Source: Cupriavidus sp. 2SB (GTDB lineage Bacteria; Pseudomonadota; Gammaproteobacteria; Burkholderiales; Burkholderiaceae). Taken from it: 64,000 nucleotides of DNA. The stretch is taken from contig NZ_SCMX01000009.1 in the NCBI RefSeq assembly GCF_005503625.1, positions 1 through 64,000 of the forward strand. Direction: 5' to 3'. Positions 58,718 to 64,000 of the stretch are shown piece after piece. The notes under the pieces were generated by a model. The model did no database searches. It was not told the DNA's origin and worked only from the letters and a program-made list of their open reading frames with translations. A program made the translations under genes and the position numbers. The number at the start of each line of letters is the position of its first letter. Positions within the stretch are counted from its first letter, which is position 1.

Positions 58718-60253
58718 TCAGGCCAGGAACAGCTTGTAGACGGGATTGTCGGTTTCATCCCAGTGTACGTAACCGAGCGTGGAAAGGAAGGTGCGGAAAT
58801 CGCGCTTCTCGTTCTTCGGCACCTGAATCCCCACGAGGATGTTCGATGTGTCGGCGCCCTGGTTCCGGTAGTGGAACAGGCTGATATTCCAGTTCGGGCT
58901 CATGCTGGAGAGGAACTTCATCAGCGCGCCCGGACGCTCCGGGAATTCAAAGCGATACAGCAGTTCGTCGTGCGCCAGCGGCGAATGGCCGCCCACCATG
59001 TAGCGGATATGCTGCTTGGCCAGTTCGTCGTTGGACAGGTCCAGCGTGTCGAACCCATGGCGGCGGAAGTTCGCGGCGATCTTGTCGTTCTCGCTGCGCG
59101 ACGCAATCTGCAGGCCCACGAAGATATGCGCCACGCCCTTGTCGGCGATACGGTAGTTGAACTCCGTCACGCTGCGTGTGCCCACCTGTTCGCAGAAACG
59201 CTTGAAGCTGCCGCGCTCCTCGGGGATGGTCACGGCGAACACGGCTTCGCGCGCCTCGCCCACTTCGGCACGCTCGGCCACAAAGCGCAGGCGGTCGAAA
59301 TTCATGTTCGCGCCGCAGGCAATCGCCACGAGGTGCTGGCCCTTGAGCTTCTCGCGCTCGGCATATGCCTTGAGACCCGCCACGGCCAGTGCACCCGCCG
59401 GTTCGAGAATGCTGCGCGTGTCCTGGAACACATCCTTCAGGCCGGCACAGATGGCATCCGTATCGACCAGGATGATTTCGTCGACGAGTTCGCGCGTGAT
59501 GCGGAACGTCTCCTTGCCGACGAGCTTCACCGCAGTGCCGTCCGAGAACAGGCCCACATCCTTGAGTTCCACGCGCTTGCCGGCATCCACCGAGCGCTTC
59601 ATGGCGTCCGAATCCATCGTCTGCACGCCGATCACCTTGATGTCCGGGCGCACGGCCTTGACGTAGGACGCGATGCCGGAAATCAGGCCGCCGCCGCCGA
59701 TGGCCACGAAGATCGCGTGGATCGGACCGGGGTGCTGGCGCAGGATTTCCATGGCGATGGTGCCCTGCCCGGCGATGACTTCGGGATCGTCGAACGGATG
59801 GATGAACGTCAGCTTCTGCTTGGCTTCCAGCTCGGCGGCATGCACGTAGGCATCGCTGTAGGAATCACCATGCAGCACGATCTTGACCCACTCGCCACCG
59901 CGTTCGCGCACGGCATCGATCTTCACCTGCGGCGTGGTGGTGGGCATGCAGATGATGGCCTTGCACTGCAACCGTGCAGCGGAGAGGGCCACGCCCTGTG
60001 CGTGGTTGCCAGCCGATGCGGCGATCACGCCGCGCTTGAGTTCTTCCGGAGAGAGCGACGCCATCTTGTTGTAGGCGCCGCGTAGCTTGAACGAGAACAC
60101 GGGCTGGGTGTCCTCGCGCTTGAACCACACGGCATTGTTCGTGCGGGCCGAGAGCGCTGCGGCGTAGGTCAGCTCGGTCTCCTGGGCCACGTCGTACACC
60201 TTGGCGGTCAGGATCTTCTTCAGGTAGTCGGGCTTGGCGGGGGTGCGGGTCAT
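58718..60253 (-). CDS. ilvA: Biosynthetic threonine ammonia-lyase (threonine deaminase)
   Basis: IlvA converts threonine to 2-oxobutyrate, the first step of isoleucine synthesis. The 511-residue product has the PLP lysine in [11 protein letters not shown] (Lys56), the Gly-rich loop [10 protein letters not shown], and two C-terminal ACT-like regulatory domains ([12 protein letters not shown], and the segment with LHYMVGG ending SLFHYRNQG), so it should be inhibited by isoleucine. An 8-bp inverted repeat lies 10 bp before the ATG. Confidence 0.96.
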   Translation of the reverse strand: MTRTPAKPDYLKKILTAKVYDVAQETELTYAAALSARTNNAVWFKREDTQPVFSFKLRGAYNKMASLSPEELKRGVIAASAGNHAQGVALSAARLQCKAIICMPTTTPQVKIDAVRERGGEWVKIVLHGDSYSDAYVHAAELEAKQKLTFIHPFDDPEVIAGQGTIAMEILRQHPGPIHAIFVAIGGGGLISGIASYVKAVRPDIKVIGVQTMDSDAMKRSVDAGKRVELKDVGLFSDGTAVKLVGKETFRITRELVDEIILVDTDAICAGLKDVFQDTRSILEPAGALAVAGLKAYAEREKLKGQHLVAIACGANMNFDRLRFVAERAEVGEAREAVFAVTIPEERGSFKRFCEQVGTRSVTEFNYRIADKGVAHIFVGLQIASRSENDKIAANFRRHGFDTLDLSNDELAKQHIRYMVGGHSPLAHDELLYRFEFPERPGALMKFLSSMSPNWNISLFHYRNQGADTSNILVGIQVPKNEKRDFRTFLSTLGYVHWDETDNPVYKLFLA

Positions 60254-60262
60254 TGTCTGCGG

Positions 60263-60282
60263 TTGCCACGCAGCCGTGGCAA
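60263..60282. promoter_or_regulatory. Inverted repeat in the ilvA leader
   Basis: TTGCCACG and CGTGGCAA are perfect 8-bp arms around CAGC, 10 bp before the ilvA start codon. It could be an operator or an RNA hairpin close to the ribosome site. No leader peptide with isoleucine codons is visible. Confidence 0.45.
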
Positions 60283-60440
60283 AAAAAGCCGGAAAAATCG
60301 GCGGAAACCGCCAATGATAATGGATGGCGCCCACACGGACCCTGCTACGGTCGTCGCGGCGTCTGGGTGCAGGAAAAGCCACTGTTGTAGGACAGCGCCC
60401 GGTGGACGCCTGTCAAAATCACGTGTTACGGTTTTACGCG

Positions 60441-61232
60441 ATGCCTCTCCTACCTCTCATCGAACCCCACACCGCGCTGTTCCTGGACTTCGACGGCACG
60501 CTGGCCGATCTGGCACCGAGCCCCGAGCTGGTGCAGGTCGAGCCCGAACTGGTTGGCACGCTGCGTGCGTTGCATACCTGTCTGGACGGCGCGCTCGCCA
60601 TTGTCTCGGGCCGGCCCGTGGCCGAACTCGACCATTTCCTGCAACCGTTGCGCCTGCCTTCCGCGGGCGTGCATGGCGCCGAATTCCGCAATGGTGCGGC
60701 GCGCATCGTCACGCCGCCCGCGCCGGGTATCGGTCCCTTGCTGCCGCAACTGGAAGCGCTCGTGGCGCGGCATCCGGGCCTGATGCTGGAACGCAAGTCG
60801 GTGGCCGTGGCCATCCACTATCGGCAGGCACCGGAGCTGGAGCCGCTGGTGCGCGCTGCGGTAGCAGATGTGTTGCGCGATGCCGTGGGGCTCGATGCGT
60901 TGCCCGGCAAGATGGTGGTCGAGATCAAGCCTGCGGGTGTGGACAAGGGCGATGCGATTGCCGCGTTCATGCGTTCGTCGCCATTCGCGGGCCGCCTCCC
61001 GCTGTTCGCCGGTGACGATGTGACCGACGAAGCCGGCTTCTCGGTGGTGCGCGAACTCGGCGGCGTGGGCGTGCTGGTTGGCAATCGCGCCACGGCGGCC
61101 ACCGTCAGCGTGCCTGCGCCCGCCGCGTTGCGCGACTGGCTGCACGAATCGGCGCGCGCGCTGACCCATTTCATCGCGCAGCGCGATGCCGCTGCCCAAC
61201 ATCCATCGCCACAAAGGGAGGACCCGCTGTGA
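60441..61232 (+). CDS. otsB: Trehalose-6-phosphate phosphatase OtsB
   Basis: OtsB dephosphorylates trehalose 6-phosphate to trehalose. The 263-residue HAD-family product has the nucleophile motif FLDFDGTLAD (Asp16, Asp18), motif II in VSGRP, and motif III/IV in GDDVTDEAGF. The ATG at 60441 is the family start; the frame remains open upstream. The next gene's GTG overlaps its stop by 4 bp. Confidence 0.96.
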   Translation: MPLLPLIEPHTALFLDFDGTLADLAPSPELVQVEPELVGTLRALHTCLDGALAIVSGRPVAELDHFLQPLRLPSAGVHGAEFRNGAARIVTPPAPGIGPLLPQLEALVARHPGLMLERKSVAVAIHYRQAPELEPLVRAAVADVLRDAVGLDALPGKMVVEIKPAGVDKGDAIAAFMRSSPFAGRLPLFAGDDVTDEAGFSVVRELGGVGVLVGNRATAATVSVPAPAALRDWLHESARALTHFIAQRDAAAQHPSPQREDPL

Positions 61233-63103
61233 GTGAACCTGCCACCTCTGCCCAGGTGTCGCCAGAAATCGCGCGCGAAGCGCCCGCCGTCAATACGGAT
61301 TCGAACGCTGCCAGCCGCCACGCCAACCCATCGCTGGCACTCGGCATGATCGGCAATTGCAGCTTCTCTGCACTGGTGGATGGCCGCGGCCGCATCGTCT
61401 GGTGCTGCATGCCGCGCTTCGATGGCGATCCGGTCTTCAACGCATTGCTGGAGCCGAACGACAACGCCGGCCATTTCAATATCGAGATCGAGGATTTTCA
61501 CGAAGCCACGCAGTGGTACGAGCCGAACACGGCCATCCTGCGCACGCACCTGATCGACAAGCACGGCAGCATTCTGGAGATCACCGATTTCTGCCCGCGC
61601 TTCTTCCGCCTGGGTCGTTACTTCCGACCACTGACACTGGTGCGACGGATCAAGCCAGTCAGTGGCGCACCGCGCGTGCGCGTCACGCTGGCGCCGCGTT
61701 TCAACTGGGGCCGCACGGAGCCAAAAATCACGCGCGGCAGCAGCCATGCGCGCTATGTGGGCGAGGATCAAACACTGCGCCTGACCACCGATGCGCCGCT
61801 GGCCTATGTGTTGTCGCACACACCGTTCCTGGTCACGCGCGGCTACAACTTCATCCTCGGTCCCGATGAAACGCTCTCGGCCGGCGTGGAAGATATCGCG
61901 CGCGACTTCGAGCAGGAAACCACCGCGTACTGGAAACTCTGGAGCCGCCGCCTGGCCGTGCCGCGCGAGTGGCAGGACGCCGTGATTCGCGCGGCCATTA
62001 CGTTGAAGCTGTCGCTGTACGAGGAAACCGGCGCCATCGTGGCGGCGATGACCACGAGTATTCCTGAAGCGCCGGGCAGCCAGCGCAACTGGGACTACCG
62101 CTACTGCTGGCTGCGCGACGCGTTCTTCGTGGTGCGCGCACTGAATAGCCTGTCGGAAGTTGGCACGATGGAGGACTATCTGCGCTGGCTGTCGAACGTG
62201 GTGATGCAATCGCAGGACGGGCACATCCAGCCGCTGTACGGTATCGGGCTGGAGCGCGAGCTGCCGGAAAGCATGCTCGATCATCTGAGCGGCTATCGCG
62301 GCATGGGTCCGGTGCGTGTGGGCAACCAGGCGCAGGAGCATTTCCAGCACGATGTGTACGGCAACGTGGTGCTGGCCGCCGCGCAGGCATTCCACGATCA
62401 CCGGCTGCTGCATCGCGGTGGCCCGGCGGAATTTGCCAAGCTCGAAGACGTGGGCGAGCAGGCCGTGCGCGTATTCGGTACGCCCGACGCGGGCATGTGG
62501 GAGTTGCGCACGCGTGCACGCATCCACACGTCATCGGCGCTGATGAGCTGGGTGGCGTGCGACCGTCTGGCCAAGATCGCCGAGAAACTCGAACAACCGG
62601 CGCGGGCCGCGTACTGGCACGACCATGCGCATCGCATGAAGCAACGCATCCTGGACGAGTCGTGGAACGAGCAGCGGCAGGCGTTTGCCGAGAGCTTCGG
62701 CGGCAAGGAACTCGACGCCAGCGTGTTGCTGATGGCGGAGGTCAACTTCATCGATCCCAAGGACCCGCGCTTTGTCTCCACCGTCAAGGCGCTGGAGGAA
62801 ACGCTCTGCGATGGTCCCTACATGCGGCGCTACGAAGCGCCCGACGATTTCGGCAAGCCCGAGACCGCGTTCAACATCTGCACGTTCTGGCGCATCGACG
62901 CGCTGGCGCGCATCGGCCGCCGCGAGGAAGCGCGCGAGATCTTCGAGTCGATGCTTGCCGCGCGCAACCCGCTGGGGCTGCTGTCGGAAGACACCCACCC
63001 GATCACCGGAGAGATGTGGGGCAATTTCCCGCAGACTTATTCGATGGTCGGCCTGATCAACGGTGCCATGCGTTTGTCGGCACCCTGGGACACCGTGATC
63101 TGA
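61229..63103 (+). CDS. Glycoside hydrolase family 15 protein
   Basis: This 624-residue protein has an N-terminal beta-sandwich region (LGMIGNCSFSALVDGRGRIVW ... MPRFDGDPVFN) and a C-terminal (alpha/alpha)6 barrel with the GH15 segments SQRNWDYRYCWLRDAFF and RVGNQAQEHFQHDVYGNVV. GH15 enzymes are glucoamylases or, in some bacteria, trehalases. Its position between otsB and otsA suggests a role in trehalose or glucan turnover, but the substrate is not settled. There is no signal peptide, so it is cytoplasmic. It starts at a GTG that overlaps the otsB stop. Confidence 0.9.
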   Translation: MSEPATSAQVSPEIAREAPAVNTDSNAASRHANPSLALGMIGNCSFSALVDGRGRIVWCCMPRFDGDPVFNALLEPNDNAGHFNIEIEDFHEATQWYEPNTAILRTHLIDKHGSILEITDFCPRFFRLGRYFRPLTLVRRIKPVSGAPRVRVTLAPRFNWGRTEPKITRGSSHARYVGEDQTLRLTTDAPLAYVLSHTPFLVTRGYNFILGPDETLSAGVEDIARDFEQETTAYWKLWSRRLAVPREWQDAVIRAAITLKLSLYEETGAIVAAMTTSIPEAPGSQRNWDYRYCWLRDAFFVVRALNSLSEVGTMEDYLRWLSNVVMQSQDGHIQPLYGIGLERELPESMLDHLSGYRGMGPVRVGNQAQEHFQHDVYGNVVLAAAQAFHDHRLLHRGGPAEFAKLEDVGEQAVRVFGTPDAGMWELRTRARIHTSSALMSWVACDRLAKIAEKLEQPARAAYWHDHAHRMKQRILDESWNEQRQAFAESFGGKELDASVLLMAEVNFIDPKDPRFVSTVKALEETLCDGPYMRRYEAPDDFGKPETAFNICTFWRIDALARIGRREEAREIFESMLAARNPLGLLSEDTHPITGEMWGNFPQTYSMVGLINGAMRLSAPWDTVI

Positions 63104-63134
63104 GGAAAGGATTGGCCACAACAACAAGTGATAT

Positions 63135-64000
63135 ATGGGCAGACTAGTAGCGGTATCGAACCGGGTTGCGGACCCCCGCAACCACGCGGCGGGCGGCCTT
63201 GCCGTGGCGCTTTCCGAAGCGCTGAACAAGACAGGCGGCCTGTGGTTCGGCTGGAGCGGCAAGGTGGTGGACGCGGCCCACGGCGGCACACCGGGCGAGG
63301 GCGAGTTCCACCAGACCCAGGCCGGCAATGTCACGCTGGCCACGGTGGACTTGAGCCAGGACGATTACGACGCGTACTACCTCGGCTACAGCAACGGCGT
63401 GCTCTGGCCCGTGTTCCACTACCGTGTGGACCTGGCGGATTTCGATGCAGGCGGCAACCTCAATGCCTATCGGCGCGTGAACCAGTTGTTCGCGCGCAAG
63501 CTGGCACCGCTGCTGAAGCCGGATGACGTGATCTGGATTCACGACTATCACCTGATCCCGCTCGCGGCAGAACTGCGCGCCATTGGCTGCGGGCAGAAGA
63601 TCGGCTTCTTCCTGCATATCCCGCTGCCTCCGCCGCTGATCCTCGCAGCCATTCCGCAGCACGAATGGCTGATGCGCGCGATGTTCGCGTACGACCTGAT
63701 CGGCTTTCAGAGCCAGGCCGATCTCGATCACTTCTCGCGCTACGTGCAGGGCGAGGCGGGCGCGGAGCCGATGGGCGAGTATCGCTTCCGCGCATTCCAT
63801 CGCACGGTGCGCGCGCAGGCGTTTCCGATTGGCATCGATGTCGATGAATTCATCGGCCTTGGCCAACAGGACGAGGCGCGCGAGACCTACGAGATGATGC
63901 GTCACCAGTACGCGCGGCGCCGGCTGCTGCTGGGCATCGACCGGCTCGACTATTCGAAGGGGCTGCCGCAGCGGCTCAAATCGTTCCAGACGCTGCTGGC
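63135..64000 (+). CDS. otsA: Trehalose-6-phosphate synthase OtsA (3' end beyond window)
   Basis: OtsA joins UDP-glucose and glucose 6-phosphate to trehalose 6-phosphate. The first 288 residues are present: start MGRLVAVSNRVAD, the loop AAGGLAVAL, then WIHDYHLIPLA, GFFLHIPLPP and GIDRLDYSKGL of the GT20 catalytic domain. The reading frame is intact to the window end. It is third in the operon otsB - GH15 - otsA, 31 bp after the GH15 stop. Confidence 0.95.
   Translation, partial: MGRLVAVSNRVADPRNHAAGGLAVALSEALNKTGGLWFGWSGKVVDAAHGGTPGEGEFHQTQAGNVTLATVDLSQDDYDAYYLGYSNGVLWPVFHYRVDLADFDAGGNLNAYRRVNQLFARKLAPLLKPDDVIWIHDYHLIPLAAELRAIGCGQKIGFFLHIPLPPPLILAAIPQHEWLMRAMFAYDLIGFQSQADLDHFSRYVQGEAGAEPMGEYRFRAFHRTVRAQAFPIGIDVDEFIGLGQQDEARETYEMMRHQYARRRLLLGIDRLDYSKGLPQRLKSFQTLL

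Overview
The window is a high-GC, densely coded bacterial chromosome segment. Gene order, codon use and protein types point to a betaproteobacterium of the order Burkholderiales, most likely Cupriavidus or a close Ralstonia relative. The basis is the ftsY / M16 peptidase pair / rsmD / coaD block, the ispE - tRNA-Gln - prs - rplY - pth block, and an rpoN cluster that carries hprK. The genus is inferred from gene order and protein resemblance; no alignment was run.

The first ~35 kb is almost all housekeeping. In order it holds: the 5' end of ftsY (edge), two M16 peptidases, rsmD, coaD and a 2[4Fe-4S] ferredoxin (1-4800); pth, rplY, prs, tRNA-Gln, ispE, lolB and a long TPR protein on the minus strand (4900-11080); mutM, a dynamin-like GTPase and mutY (11310-15700); a LON-domain protein, rapZ, a PsiF-repeat protein, hprK, ptsN, hpf, rpoN, lptB, lptA, lptC and kdsD on the minus strand (15715-25213); then a KefB-type antiporter, apt, a Na/Pi cotransporter, uvrA, an MFS transporter and ssb (25381-35258). 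The middle of this stretch joins nitrogen-PTS signalling (PtsN, HprK, RapZ, sigma-54) to LPS export and Kdo supply (LptABC, KdsD). kdsC, which sits between kdsD and lptC in E. coli, is not there.

From ~35 kb to ~58 kb the content is accessory. It contains a LysR regulator; an orphan pair of flagellar-cap (FliD-like) genes, one of which lacks the middle domains; a SulP transporter; two overlapping IclR regulators divergent from a small oxidative gene set (MBL-fold protein, FAD monooxygenase, DUF2783 protein); a set made of a solute-binding protein, an RpiR regulator, a class III aminotransferase and a beta-keto acid cleavage enzyme, with candidate shared operators; a lower-GC DUF3800 gene whose ribosome binding site is buried in a hairpin; a TetR-controlled ABC-type efflux operon with its own adaptor and outer-membrane factor; and an OprB-like porin. 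Two ~125-bp REPIN-like elements and one single hairpin of the same family lie between genes here and at 30 kb.

The last 6 kb returns to metabolism: queF, ilvA, then a trehalose operon otsB - GH15 - otsA, with otsA cut by the window end. I found no insertion sequence, prophage, CRISPR array or rRNA. The most unusual items are the mini-FliD/FliD pair, the DUF3800 gene with its UUCG hairpin, the REPIN-like elements, the RpiR-linked catabolic set, and the MBL protein with a degraded metal-binding motif.
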